A DNA stretch of 64,000 nt from Bacillota bacterium (lineage in GTDB: Bacteria; Bacillota; Clostridia; Acetivibrionales; DTU013). Numbering within the stretch: the stretch's first letter is position 1; every line of letters starts with the position of its first letter. Location of the stretch: NCBI GenBank assembly GCA_023426125.1, contig JAFABI010000113.1, positions 1 to 64,000 on the forward strand, given 5' to 3'. The notes beneath the pieces were generated by a model, which was not told where the DNA came from, did no database searches, and saw only the letters and a list, made by a program, of their open reading frames with translations. Below, one piece after another: positions 53,307 to 62,442 of this stretch. A program made the translations under genes and the position numbers.

Positions 53307-53396
53307 CGTTAAAATATAACTTCCGATAATCTTTTTCGGGGAACTACGCTTGGCGCTCCATTCCCCAAAAAAGAATCGGAATTAATATTTTAGCCG
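53307..53396. repeat. palindromic element with AAATATAACTTCCGAT ends (family B-like, copy 3)
   Basis: CGTTAAAATATAACTTCCGA at the left and TCGGAATTAATATTTTAGCCG at the right are inverted, with an inner GGGGAA/TTCCCC stem around GCTTGGCGCTCCA. Its right end overlaps the stop codon of the YesN gene at 53390. The inner part matches 62443-62582. Confidence 0.75.
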
Positions 53397-54982
53397 ATCC
53401 TTAGATACCTCTGCGGCGATAATCCGTATTTCTTTTTAAACGACTTGCTAAAATACAGAGGATCCCCGTACCCCACCTGATAGGCTACTTCACAAATGGG
53501 AACATCCCTGTTTTTGTCCATATATTCCTTGGCTTTGCTTAAACGGAAATTCACCAGATATTCGATAATGGAATATTTTGTTTGCTCCTTGAAAATCTTA
53601 CTTAAATAACTTGCATTCACAAATACCTTTTCTGCTATTTCTGTCAGAGACAGGTTTTCGCTGGTATAATTCTCCTCAATATATACCTTTGCGTTTTCTA
53701 CAATTTTGAGCGATTTAAAATGATTGTTCCCTTTTATGGAGTTCTGAATCCGATCATATAATTCATTCACATATTCTCTCATATCAGAAGCCGTTTCCGA
53801 ATCATTCAAAGAATCCATATAGTACTTTTGGTAACTATTAATTTCGTTTACATCGCTATTGATTTCCTTCATGAATTCAACGGCTAAATAAATGTAGCTT
53901 TCCATAAGATAGATAATACGTTTTTTTTCAACACGGTTTTTTATCGCTTCATCCAGTATCCTGTTAATACCGGCCTGCACATCCTGCAGGTTTCCCATTC
54001 GTAACAGGATCAGAAGCTCGTCCTTATTCCGTATATATTGAGAAACGTCTTCGTGAGAAGTATAATCCATGCCGTCACAAACAAATACCTTGCCTTCCCC
54101 TTCGTAAAACTTATGTTCCAGAGCCTTTACAGCTTCCTCATATGTTTTCCGGCAACCCCTGATCCCTGTGCGCTGTTGGCTTACCCCTACCGTAATCGTA
54201 AAGTTCAAATATTGTCTGACAGCTTCAGACACTTTGCCGCATAAGCCTGCCAGGTCATCTACCGTACCGGCCCAGTCTGTCAGTACGGCGACCCTGTTCT
54301 CATTTGTTGCAAAAACCTCACAATTACATTCACCGGATATGATTTCATTGGCAATATTGGATACGCCGAATTTCCACAGCTCTCTGTCATCGCTGGAAGC
54401 CCAGTTTTTAAAATAATTATCCAGTTCAAGTACAACCGTGTATATATTTTCACCTTTAACATTCACGGTATCGCAAATACCGTCAAAAACCTCCACATCT
54501 ATCTTCTTACCGGATATTACCGCCTTCAGGACCGCGTCCTTATTATCGCTGCGATACCTTGTAACCTGATTTTTAAGCTTATGAATATATTGCGTCTGTT
54601 TTCTTTCGGCCACGATCCCTTTTTTTACGGCAATCAGTGCTTTTTCCAAAGCCCGGGCGTCCACCGGCTTTAACAAATACTCGGCCACTCCTGCTTTCAA
54701 AGCGCTTCTGGCATAATCAAAATCACCGTAGGCAGTCAATATGACCATTTTGATATGTGAATACTTTTTACGGATAATCTGTGCCAGTTCAAGCCCGCTG
54801 ATAAATGGAATACTGATATCGATGATTGCAAAATCCGGCTTCCATTTGTTTATGTTTTCCAGCGCCTCCCTTCCGTTTTCAGCCTCTCCGACAATTTCAA
54901 AGCCAAGTCTTGTCCAATCCACCGACTTTATAATCAGCTGCCTTATCAAATATTCATCATCCACAATCATTGTCTTAATCAT
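53390..54982 (-). CDS. YesN-type response regulator (REC + AraC helix-turn-helix)
   Basis: 530 residues. Receiver domain with D8/D9 and phospho-acceptor D55 (FAIIDISIPF), switch Lys in YLLKPVDA. AraC DNA-binding domain at the C-terminus (AEKVFVNASYLSKIFKEQ, AYQVGYGDPLYFSKSFKKK). The ATG at 54982 overlaps the kinase stop by 8 bp. The likely target is the operon at 53168. Its stop lies within a palindromic element. Confidence 0.92.
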   Translation of the reverse strand: MIKTMIVDDEYLIRQLIIKSVDWTRLGFEIVGEAENGREALENINKWKPDFAIIDISIPFISGLELAQIIRKKYSHIKMVILTAYGDFDYARSALKAGVAEYLLKPVDARALEKALIAVKKGIVAERKQTQYIHKLKNQVTRYRSDNKDAVLKAVISGKKIDVEVFDGICDTVNVKGENIYTVVLELDNYFKNWASSDDRELWKFGVSNIANEIISGECNCEVFATNENRVAVLTDWAGTVDDLAGLCGKVSEAVRQYLNFTITVGVSQQRTGIRGCRKTYEEAVKALEHKFYEGEGKVFVCDGMDYTSHEDVSQYIRNKDELLILLRMGNLQDVQAGINRILDEAIKNRVEKKRIIYLMESYIYLAVEFMKEINSDVNEINSYQKYYMDSLNDSETASDMREYVNELYDRIQNSIKGNNHFKSLKIVENAKVYIEENYTSENLSLTEIAEKVFVNASYLSKIFKEQTKYSIIEYLVNFRLSKAKEYMDKNRDVPICEVAYQVGYGDPLYFSKSFKKKYGLSPQRYLRIG

Positions 54983-56801
54983 CCGGATAGCCACCTCGCT
55001 CTGTCTGATACGGTATCACAATAATAATTTCAGTTAGTCCCTTTTCACTATTTATTTTCTCAATGCCGTATTCATTGCCAAAATATAGCTTTAATCTTTC
55101 ATTAATGCTTCTTAAGCCAAAATAAGGCCTGGCATCATTGTTATTGCCGTTAAGCTCTTCATGTAAGATATTTCCATCAAAGCCTTTTCCATTGTCAAAG
55201 ATGGATATTTTTATCCGGTTGTTCTTCAGGATGCCTTTTATACCGATAACTCCCTTATACTCACATTCCCTTAAGCCATGGTGAATCGAATTCTCAATGA
55301 GCGGCTGTATTGTCAACTTTATGATTTGGCTTTCGAGGATATCCTTATCGATTTCAAAAAAATAAATGAATTTATCTTTAAACCTCATCTCCTGGATTTC
55401 CAGATAACTCTTGACAATATTCATTTCCTCTTTCAAGGTGATTAATGTACACCCCTCGCTCAAGGATATTTTGTAAAAAAGCGATAAGGATTTAAGCATG
55501 CTCACTCCCTCGTTCAAATGGTTCAACTGCACCAATGCGGATATACTGTCCAGGGTATTATACAAAAAATGAGGCTTTATCTGCTCCTGTAACGCCGCCA
55601 GTTCATATTTCCTTTTGCTGCGCTGTTCCGCATAGATTTTATCTACCAGGTGTGAAATTTTTACAATCATATCATTAAATTTCTTCGACAATAATCCTAT
55701 TTCATCATTGCTATACTCTTTCGCCCTTATCTCAAAGTCCCCTTCTCCCGTAAGCGACATGATCTCGGATAGCTCAATAATGGGCTTTGTAATCAATTTT
55801 GACAAAAAATACACAAGCATGCATGAAAGGATGATACAAACAATCCCAATGATGTAATTCGTTAAAATAATCCTGTCGTTTTTCGCCATCACTTCAGACA
55901 GAGGTAATATGCCGATGATGATCCATTCCAGAGACTTGATATGCTTGGAAATAACAAGATGCCTGGTACCGTTGATCGTAAATATCCTCCCCTGGTTATC
56001 AAACCTGTTTGCCCATTGGAAATAGTCTTTGTCATAGATATTGCCGTATAATTCATTTTTATCAAGGGACGAAATGATCCTTCCATCCTCGTTTGCAATA
56101 AAGGTTTTGCCCGATCGCTCATACTGCAAGTCGGAATAAATAGCGGAAATTTTTTCTTCAAGAATGTTCATTTCCAGCATGCCCACTTCTTTTGCATCTA
56201 CAACAGAGATGATGGGTCTGGCTATTTTCAAAGCATTTTTACGGCTTTGATCCGTATAATTATCAAAGTTTTGCGTATCATAGACCCTGCAGCTGGTCCC
56301 GTTTATACTTTTGCCTTTTAAGTCTTGACCAGGGTCGTCTGCATGCTCCGAGTATTTTTCTATGTCAATTTTGCTTGAACTGAATATATTCCCGGTGTAG
56401 AAATGTGCAACCATTGCATATACAAGCTCCCCGTCCTGAATAATTCCATCAAAAACTCCCCGGATGATGAAGTCATATTCGAATTTTTTGGCCCGCCCGG
56501 TATCTGCTGAAAAATCTGCGGCCTCCTGTACATAGCTATTGGGCACAATGATCCTCGACAGGTCCTCCGCATGGCTTATCATATTGTTGATGTTTTCCGT
56601 AACCAGGCTTAAATTCTGGATACAGCCCTGGATTGTCTTGTCGATGATTACCCTGGAGGATATTTGGTTGGGTATGGTTGTTAATAGTCCCAGGGATATT
56701 ATGGTTAATGTAATATATAAAATATTAATTTTCCACCGGATCGACAAATCCATATACCTTTTTTTTAAATATGAACGACTAAAAACAGATTTCACTTGCA
56801 T
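54975..56801 (-). CDS. YesM-type sensor histidine kinase
   Basis: 608 residues. Membrane helices at about 25-45 and 313-334 enclose a large extracellular sensor (dCache-like). HAMP about 335-390, phospho-acceptor H411 in QIKPHFLYNTLDS, GHKL domain with TIQPLIENSIHHG. Two starts are possible: ATG 56801 has GGGGG only two bases away; ATG 56753 (MDLSIRW) has AAAAAGG at three bases. I give the longer form. Confidence 0.9.
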   Translation of the reverse strand: MQVKSVFSRSYLKKRYMDLSIRWKINILYITLTIISLGLLTTIPNQISSRVIIDKTIQGCIQNLSLVTENINNMISHAEDLSRIIVPNSYVQEAADFSADTGRAKKFEYDFIIRGVFDGIIQDGELVYAMVAHFYTGNIFSSSKIDIEKYSEHADDPGQDLKGKSINGTSCRVYDTQNFDNYTDQSRKNALKIARPIISVVDAKEVGMLEMNILEEKISAIYSDLQYERSGKTFIANEDGRIISSLDKNELYGNIYDKDYFQWANRFDNQGRIFTINGTRHLVISKHIKSLEWIIIGILPLSEVMAKNDRIILTNYIIGIVCIILSCMLVYFLSKLITKPIIELSEIMSLTGEGDFEIRAKEYSNDEIGLLSKKFNDMIVKISHLVDKIYAEQRSKRKYELAALQEQIKPHFLYNTLDSISALVQLNHLNEGVSMLKSLSLFYKISLSEGCTLITLKEEMNIVKSYLEIQEMRFKDKFIYFFEIDKDILESQIIKLTIQPLIENSIHHGLRECEYKGVIGIKGILKNNRIKISIFDNGKGFDGNILHEELNGNNNDARPYFGLRSINERLKLYFGNEYGIEKINSEKGLTEIIIVIPYQTERGGYPDD

Positions 56802-56987
56802 AGCCCCCTGATAACCGTATTTTGTATAGTTAGAAAAAGGATGCTTATCTTATATTAACATAATCTTTTTACTGTTGTCTAATCCGCAGGATTTCAGTAT
56901 AAAATTACCAACATTATCGTCAACAAGCAGCTACCGGTTTTATCAAAATGTACCTTTTTATACAAAATCGGCAGTAAGCTGTCCTGA

Positions 56988-57041
56988 TATTCTGACTCCT
57001 GAATACTTTGGTTGCGGCCGTAGGCCGGGCTATGCTATAAT
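56988..57041 (+). promoter_or_regulatory. promoter of the FmdB-like gene within family F repeat, copy 2
   Basis: TTGCGG (57012-57017), 18-base spacer, TATAAT (57036-57041). The segment GACTCCTGAATACTTTGGTT plus CGGCCGTAGGCCGGGCTATG is shared with 44864-44918. The gene starts 38 bases downstream. Confidence 0.7.
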
Positions 57042-57079
57042 ATTAACTATGAAAAGAACAATTACCGGAGGTTAGCATA

Positions 57080-57307
57080 ATGCCGTTTTATGATTTGAAG
57101 TGCAAGGAGTGTCAAGAAGAATTCAATATAATGGCCAAAATGAGCGATAGGGACCAGAAGCTGGTTAAGTGTCCAAGCTGCGGCAGCACAGAGCTGGAGA
57201 CGGTTTTTAAGAGCGTCAACATCGTTCAATCCAGAAAGTCCACGGAAGCACCAGGGTGCCCCAATGCCCATGTTTGCGGCAGCCACTGCGCACACGCCCG
57301 GGGATAA
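57080..57307 (+). CDS. FmdB family zinc-ribbon protein
   Basis: 75 residues. The N-terminal zinc ribbon MPFYDLKCKECQEEFNIM ... CPSCG has two CxxC knuckles, as in FmdB/YhbV-type small regulators. An extra C-terminal cysteine group (CPNAHVCGSHCAHARG) follows. GGAGG precedes the ATG. It is a stand-alone gene on the + strand with its own promoter. The function of the family is poorly known. Confidence 0.88.
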   Translation: MPFYDLKCKECQEEFNIMAKMSDRDQKLVKCPSCGSTELETVFKSVNIVQSRKSTEAPGCPNAHVCGSHCAHARG

Positions 57308-57476
57308 CCGGCGGGCAGCCGCATCTTATTGCCTGCAGCCCATGGAAGGATCCTTCTTGTGAAAGACCAGGGCCAAAAGGCTCAGGTATGAACCGTTTGA
57401 GACAGCTGAAAAACTTCCCGTCCCCGTACCGGCATACAGAGCTCAATAATCTACGGTCATTTCCGGACAGCACAAA

Positions 57477-57508
57477 GAGAATGAGGCTTAAACAACCGCC
57501 CCATTCTC
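57477..57508 (-). terminator. hairpin between the convergent FmdB and GerMN genes
   Basis: GAGAATGAGGC pairs with GCCCCATTCTC (one mismatch) around a ten-base loop. It lies 22 bases past the GerMN stop; TTTG follows on the minus strand. It may serve both convergent genes. Confidence 0.65.
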
Positions 57509-57529
57509 CTATCCTATCATCATTAAAAC

Positions 57530-58270
57530 CTATTCAAGAAATTCGATATCATCTCCGGATACATCCGAGGAACCGTCATCTTCTTCGCTGCTGGTGGTTT
57601 TGCCGTCTCCTGTCCCTTTGGGTGTGGGAGTGGCTTTCTTTGCGGTATCATCACTACCACCCGGCGTGACTGTTTCCTTGCTTATAAGTCCGGCACTCCT
57701 GGCAAAGGGAACATCAAACTGATAGTTTCCCATATATTCCTTTTCTACCTTGCCATTTATCGTGATCTTCACTTTTTGTATATCCTTCAATTCGGTAAGC
57801 GAATTTACTACGGAGAATATGGTCATTTTTTCGGCATCTTTTCCACCCGGATGCTTGTTCTTAAATTCACTGGAAAAATCAACAGTAGCAACGCCATCCT
57901 TGATTGCAACGGGTGAGCGGAGCTTTGTACCGGCCGGAATTGTCGCCTTATACCCTTTTTCCTTTGCAGAGCCGTTGATCAGCTCCTTGACGATCACCGA
58001 AGCAAGATGGCTTGTGCTCTGCTTCGCGTCTGACATCGGTATATACCGTATTTCCTTCATAAGCTTGGTATTGTCGTCATTTGCAAAATACAAATGCACC
58101 GGCACTTTGTCCGTCAGCTTTTTGGCATCATCTTCTCCCATGACTATACTGCTAACTGGATGAAGTTCATCATCGGTCTCTTGAAGGCCTAGCTTTTGTA
58201 AAATGCCACATCCTGAAAATGTTAACAGTAAAAACATACATAATGTGACGATAGAAACTACTTTTCGCAT
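57530..58270 (-). CDS. GerMN-domain lipoprotein
   Basis: 246 residues. Signal peptide with lipobox TFSGC, then a GerMN (sporulation and germination) domain at about 50-175 (VHLYFANDDNTKLMKEIRY, HLASVIVKELINGS, VDFSSEFKNK). The C-terminal 45 residues are a disordered Thr/Ser/Gly/Asp tail (TPTPKGTGDGKTTSSEEDD). It is attached to the membrane and may act in spores or at the envelope. GAGGTGGCC stands ahead of the ATG at 58270. Confidence 0.9.
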   Translation of the reverse strand: MRKVVSIVTLCMFLLLTFSGCGILQKLGLQETDDELHPVSSIVMGEDDAKKLTDKVPVHLYFANDDNTKLMKEIRYIPMSDAKQSTSHLASVIVKELINGSAKEKGYKATIPAGTKLRSPVAIKDGVATVDFSSEFKNKHPGGKDAEKMTIFSVVNSLTELKDIQKVKITINGKVEKEYMGNYQFDVPFARSAGLISKETVTPGGSDDTAKKATPTPKGTGDGKTTSSEEDDGSSDVSGDDIEFLE

Positions 58271-58399
58271 CACCCGGCCACCTCTCGCATCGCCCGGAGC
58301 AGTGGAGCCGTTAAAGCCGGACATCCTGCATCCGAGTATTATTCTTCTACGATATTTTTATGCCGGGAGTGTCCCCAGTATTCTATTTTGTTAAATAAT

Positions 58400-58678
58400 T
58401 TATTCCCGGAACAGCTTTTTTACTACCTCAATGGCATCCCGATCCACGACGCTGTAACAGATTTCCAGTCCGTTCCGTCTTCCTTCGATGATCCCTGCCG
58501 CCTTCAGCTTTGAAAGGTGCTGCGATACGGTAGATTGCGGCAGCTTAAGGCATTCCTGTATTTTTGTCACATTGCAGCTCTTATCCATCAGGCCTTTGAT
58601 GATGCAAAGCCGGTGGGGATGGGATATCGCCTTCAGTTTTTCCGCCTTTTCTTCATAAAGCTTTAAATCCACTGTCAT
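58400..58678 (-). CDS. ArsR family winged-helix regulator
   Basis: 92 residues. ArsR/SmtB fold; recognition helix in KLPQSTVSQHLSKLKAAGI. Four Cys (25, 35, 43, 74) are present, none in the classic ArsR CxC site. It is transcribed from the same strand as, and downstream of, the sulfur-transfer flavoprotein, with a repeat-filled gap between. Persulfide-sensing SqrR/BigR-type regulators carry two distant Cys and accompany rhodanese genes, so sulfur sensing is a reasonable guess. Confidence 0.9.
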   Translation of the reverse strand: MTVDLKLYEEKAEKLKAISHPHRLCIIKGLMDKSCNVTKIQECLKLPQSTVSQHLSKLKAAGIIEGRRNGLEICYSVVDRDAIEVVKKLFRE

Positions 58679-58707
58679 AATTCCTCCGACAAAACTGCCC
58701 TGCTCCT

Positions 58708-58892
58708 AAGTACAGCTCCGCGTAAATAAGTTACCTGATAGGAGCATGTCATTGCGAGGAGCTTGCGACGAAGCAATCTCAGCTTTTGGCCAGAAATATC
58801 ATTAAGATTGCCGCGTTACACTTCGTTTCACTCGCAATGACAGACGGGTTGATGCTAACTTATCTGGCAACGAATATACGTGGAGCTGTACT
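58708..58892. repeat. composite TGTCATTGCGAG element (family D, copy 2)
   Basis: Outer inverted ends AGTACAGCTCCGCGTA (from 58709) and TACGTGGAGCTGTACT (58877-58892) enclose the inner TGTCATTGCGAG / CTCGCAATGACA pair (58746-58757, 58831-58842). The inner part matches 25297-25406. The family B copy at 58894 begins two bases later. Together they fill the gap ahead of the ArsR gene, in which I see no gene. Confidence 0.8.
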
Positions 58893-58893
58893 A

Positions 58894-58992
58894 AGTACTG
58901 GTGCAAATATAACTTCCCGTATAGATTTCTGAAAATGCAGTCTTGGAGCGCCGGCATTTTCAGAAAAACGGGAAGTAATATTTGCAGTACTT
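58894..58992. repeat. AGTACT-bounded palindromic element (family B, copy 2)
   Basis: AGTACTGGTGCAAATATAAC at the left and AATATTTGCAGTACT at the right, with inner TTTCTGAAAATGC / GCATTTTCAGAAA. It is the inverted counterpart of 42475-42572. It ends 17 bases past the stop of the flavoprotein gene. Confidence 0.85.
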
Positions 58993-59009
58993 CTAAGTGT
59001 CCCTTGCTC

Positions 59010-61529
59010 CTAAATAAACATACTCATATCCGATTCTTCCGCAGAGCCCAGCATCGCCGCGACCCCTCCGATTTGAATCCCGTCGATCAATTCTTCCCGC
59101 CGGATTCCCATCAGATCCATGGACATGCTGCAAGCCACAAGGTTCACTCCTGCAGCCTTTGCCTGTTCAAGGAGATCCTCAAGGGAAGCAACGTTCTTTT
59201 TCTTCATCAAATACCTGATCAGCTTTCCTCCGATCCCTCCCATGCTCATCCTGGAAAGAGTAAGCTTTCTGGTTCCTCTGGGCATCATGAATCCAAACAT
59301 TCCGGACAGAATATCCTTTTTTACCTTGACTTTATCATGCTTGCGCAAAATATTCAATCCCCAGAAGGTGAAAAACAAAGTCACTTTCCTGCCCATGGCG
59401 GCAGCTCCGTTGGCTATAATGAAGGTAGCGATCGCCTTATCCAGGTCGCCGCTGAAGACAACCAATGTCTTGTCATGACTGGCAGCCGTCCTGTTTGCCC
59501 TTTCCTGCTCCTTTTCCTTCCTGATGACCGCGGTGAATCTGTTATTCTCAAATTTGACGCTCATCAGCTTGTTCCCGGTCCTGTCACACCAGGCCTTGAT
59601 ATCCTCCTGAAAAGCGGGATCGGTAGCCGATATCTCCAGGAGCTCTCCCTCATTCATGGACTTGACGGCTTTGTATACCTGCATCACGGGTCCCGGGCAC
59701 TGAAGTCCGCAGGCGTCGACTTTCAGGCTTGCCTCAACGTTGCATTCCGCTCCTTCACAGTCAGTGGCCTTAATCATATCATCCTTCATGATGCTGTCAT
59801 ACTCGTAAATATCTTCATTTGCCTGCTTTTGCACTGCCAGTTGATAAGTCTTGTAGCCGCCGCTGAGGTTCCATAGCTTTTCAAAGCCTTTCTGGACAAG
59901 CATCCTGTAAGCGATGTACCCTCGTAAACCTGCCTGGCAGAAAATATAGATTTCCCTGTCTCCGGGCAATTCATCAAGCCTGCCTCTCAGCTCATCGACA
60001 GGAATATTCACCGAGCCTTCGATCGTCCCGAGATTGAATTCCATCTTCGTTCTGACATCCAGAAGTACTGCCTTTTCCCTGTCGATGGCCGCAACCTCAT
60101 GCCAATGGAATACCCTGCAGTCGCCCTTTACAACATTTGCCGCAGTATAGCCGGCGATGTTTACAGGATCCTTCGCCGAAGAGTATGGCGGAGCATAGGC
60201 AAGCTCCAGCTTTTCCAGATCAAACACCGTCATTCCCGCTCTGATAGCCGTAGCCAGCACATCAATCCTTTTATCCGCTCCGTCATATCCTATGATCTGT
60301 GCACCCAGTATCTTTCCGTCTTTCTTGCCGAAAAGCAGTTTAACCGACATGGGGATGGCTCCGGGATAATAGCCTGCATGGGAAGGAGAGTGGGTAAAGG
60401 ACTTCTCATACTCGATTCCGTTTTTCCGGAGAGTCTTTTCGTTATTTCCGGTGATGGCTACGGTAATATCAAATACTTTAACGATGGATGTCCCCTGGGT
60501 GCCGGTGTACTTTTCCTCCCTGCCGCATATATTGTCGGCGGCTATTCTTCCCTGCTTGTTGGCCGGTCCTGCAAGTGGTATCAGTACAGGGCTTCCGCTG
60601 ATATAGTCCTTCACTTCCACCGCGTCGCCGACTGCATAGATATCCGGCTCGGAGGTCCTCATGTATTCGTCTACAAGGATTCCGCCTGTCGGCCCCAGCT
60701 TGATTCCCGCTTCCGCCGCGATCCTTGCCTTAGGTCTCACGCCGATTCCCATGATAACCATGTCCGCTCTTAAGAACCTGCCGCTGGTGAGCTCAACAAC
60801 AATGCCGGCGTCCTTTTCCACATGAACCGACAGGCCTTCCGAATCCTTTGCAATCAAAGAGCCGGAGCTGTGAAATGCTTTTACTCCGTCATTAAGATAA
60901 AATTCTACATCCTTGGTTTTCATATGCTGGTGTACAATTGCAGCCATGTCATAGTCCAGAGGTCCGATCACATGATCCGCCAATTCCACCACAGTAACCT
61001 TGACACCCTTTAAATGGAGGTTCTCAGCAACTTCCAATCCGATAAAGCCTGCACCTACCACAACTGCGCGCCTGGGCGATGCGGCATCGACAAAGTCCTT
61101 GATCCTGTAAGTATCCGGTATATTCCTCAAGGTAAATATCCTGGAGGAATCGATCCCGGGCAGCCTGGGTCTCACCGGCTCCGCCCCGGGCGACAATATC
61201 AGCCTGTCATAGGCCTCCGTATAGGTTCTGTTCTCCGTCTTGCTGTAAACCTCTACCTGCTTCCTGTCGGGAAAAATTTTCACAACCTCGCTGTTGATAC
61301 GAACGTCAAGATTAAAGCGCTCCTTCATTTGTTCCGGAGTCTGGACCACCAGCTTTTCCCTGTCGGTTATGACTTCACCGATATAATAAGGCAGTCCGCA
61401 GTTGGCAAAGGATATATATTCCCCTTTTTCGAAAAGTATGATTTCCGCATTTTCATCCAATCTTCTCAATCGCGCGGCAGCGCTTGCGCCCCCTGCAACT
61501 CCGCCCACAATTACAGTCTTTAACGGCAT
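59010..61529 (-). CDS. CoA-disulfide-reductase-like flavoprotein fused to rhodanese, TusA and DsrE domains
   Basis: 839 residues. FAD/NADH disulfide reductase (1-450): GGVAGGASAAARLRRL, redox Cys44 in FANCGLPYYIG, NADH motif VVVGAGFIGLEVAENL. Then a rhodanese domain (about 465-555) with active Cys in IFCQAGLRGY, a TusA domain with CGLQCPGP (about 605-675) and a DsrE-like domain (about 680-839) with Cys in LVACSMSMDLMG. The chain suggests reduction of CoA-, poly- or persulfides and relay of sulfane sulfur from domain to domain. GAGGAGGG precedes the ATG. A strong promoter is at 61662-61690. Confidence 0.95.
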   Translation of the reverse strand: MPLKTVIVGGVAGGASAAARLRRLDENAEIILFEKGEYISFANCGLPYYIGEVITDREKLVVQTPEQMKERFNLDVRINSEVVKIFPDRKQVEVYSKTENRTYTEAYDRLILSPGAEPVRPRLPGIDSSRIFTLRNIPDTYRIKDFVDAASPRRAVVVGAGFIGLEVAENLHLKGVKVTVVELADHVIGPLDYDMAAIVHQHMKTKDVEFYLNDGVKAFHSSGSLIAKDSEGLSVHVEKDAGIVVELTSGRFLRADMVIMGIGVRPKARIAAEAGIKLGPTGGILVDEYMRTSEPDIYAVGDAVEVKDYISGSPVLIPLAGPANKQGRIAADNICGREEKYTGTQGTSIVKVFDITVAITGNNEKTLRKNGIEYEKSFTHSPSHAGYYPGAIPMSVKLLFGKKDGKILGAQIIGYDGADKRIDVLATAIRAGMTVFDLEKLELAYAPPYSSAKDPVNIAGYTAANVVKGDCRVFHWHEVAAIDREKAVLLDVRTKMEFNLGTIEGSVNIPVDELRGRLDELPGDREIYIFCQAGLRGYIAYRMLVQKGFEKLWNLSGGYKTYQLAVQKQANEDIYEYDSIMKDDMIKATDCEGAECNVEASLKVDACGLQCPGPVMQVYKAVKSMNEGELLEISATDPAFQEDIKAWCDRTGNKLMSVKFENNRFTAVIRKEKEQERANRTAASHDKTLVVFSGDLDKAIATFIIANGAAAMGRKVTLFFTFWGLNILRKHDKVKVKKDILSGMFGFMMPRGTRKLTLSRMSMGGIGGKLIRYLMKKKNVASLEDLLEQAKAAGVNLVACSMSMDLMGIRREELIDGIQIGGVAAMLGSAEESDMSMFI

Positions 61530-61661
61530 ACTGAACCCTCCTCACATTTTCGCAAAAACAAAATTTGCCTGGCATATAATTTGTAATTACCGCCACAGAA
61601 ATAAATACCACAAAATCCATGAAAATATTTTTTTACAATATCTATATTTCCGTATATTTGG

Positions 61662-61690
61662 ATTTTACGATATTCTGGGTATAATGTCAA
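61662..61690 (-). promoter_or_regulatory. sigma-A promoter of the sulfur-transfer flavoprotein gene
   Basis: TTGACA, 17-base spacer, TAAAAT on the minus strand. The leader is about 125 nt and AT-rich. The remaining gap up to 61861 shows nothing I recognise. Confidence 0.82.
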
Positions 61691-61861
61691 TTGAAATTCT
61701 TATCCATGCGGAAACGATGTTTATGTGAAAAAAGCAGCATGAAAAAACATGGAAACGATTAGCGTTTGAAGCCGGAAGATCTTTATCAACATTTCACCGG
61801 CAGCCTTTAACCTCGAAAGCCGGGAGGCAGGAGTCGGAATAAGCCTCTCCTCCTCGCAGCA

Positions 61862-62404
61862 TCACATCGCTTTGGTGTATTTGTCTGCGAAAGAGCTGGC
61901 GCAGTAGCTGTCCGGCTTGATTCTCGGAATGAAATCCAGGCCTTTGACCATTCCCACCATTTCATTGATCAGGGTCTTTGTCTGTCCCTTCCTGCCTACG
62001 TCTATGTGAAATTCGAAGGTAATTCCGCTGGTATTGTTGCGGGGACCGACGGCATGGCGTATCCTGTTCATCCTTTCTTCATCAAACATATACGCCAGCT
62101 GCAGGCTTGCGCAGGTCTCCAGATAGATTTTCTCCCTGAGATTGGTCACCGGTCTTTGCATCTCGCATTTATGCAGGAAGCCGATGGCCCCCTTGCCGAT
62201 TCTGTGAATATGGATGCAAGAGACAAAAACCGTCTTTGAACCCACCTGGGAGTCGGACCCGACCGATATCCGGTAGCAGCTGTCGGTATCGGCCTTGATA
62301 AAGGCTTCAATCTCCTTGCAGACTTCCTCAAAGTTCAAGTTATCCTTTCTCAAACTTCTAAAAACGGTATTTTCGTCAAATTCAAGTGAATTACCAAGCA
62401 GCAT
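61862..62404 (-). CDS. YkuK-like protein (DUF458, RNase H-like fold)
   Basis: 180 residues. The DUF458 family: a conserved SVGSDSQVGSKTVFVSCIHI near residue 50, HIDVGRKGQTKTLINEMVGM and the final GLDFIPRIKPDSYCASSFAD. The fold is RNase H-like; the function is unknown. The ATG at 62404 follows AGGAGGG; the longer frame upstream lies in a repeat element. Stand-alone gene. Confidence 0.88.
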   Translation of the reverse strand: MLLGNSLEFDENTVFRSLRKDNLNFEEVCKEIEAFIKADTDSCYRISVGSDSQVGSKTVFVSCIHIHRIGKGAIGFLHKCEMQRPVTNLREKIYLETCASLQLAYMFDEERMNRIRHAVGPRNNTSGITFEFHIDVGRKGQTKTLINEMVGMVKGLDFIPRIKPDSYCASSFADKYTKAM

Positions 62405-62442
62405 GTTGTTATACCCTCCTGTTCCGGTTTTTGCATTTAGGA

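Noticed and set aside
61691..61861. Terminator of the YkuK gene
   Set aside because: GC-rich complementary patches exist but no clear stem with a T-run.
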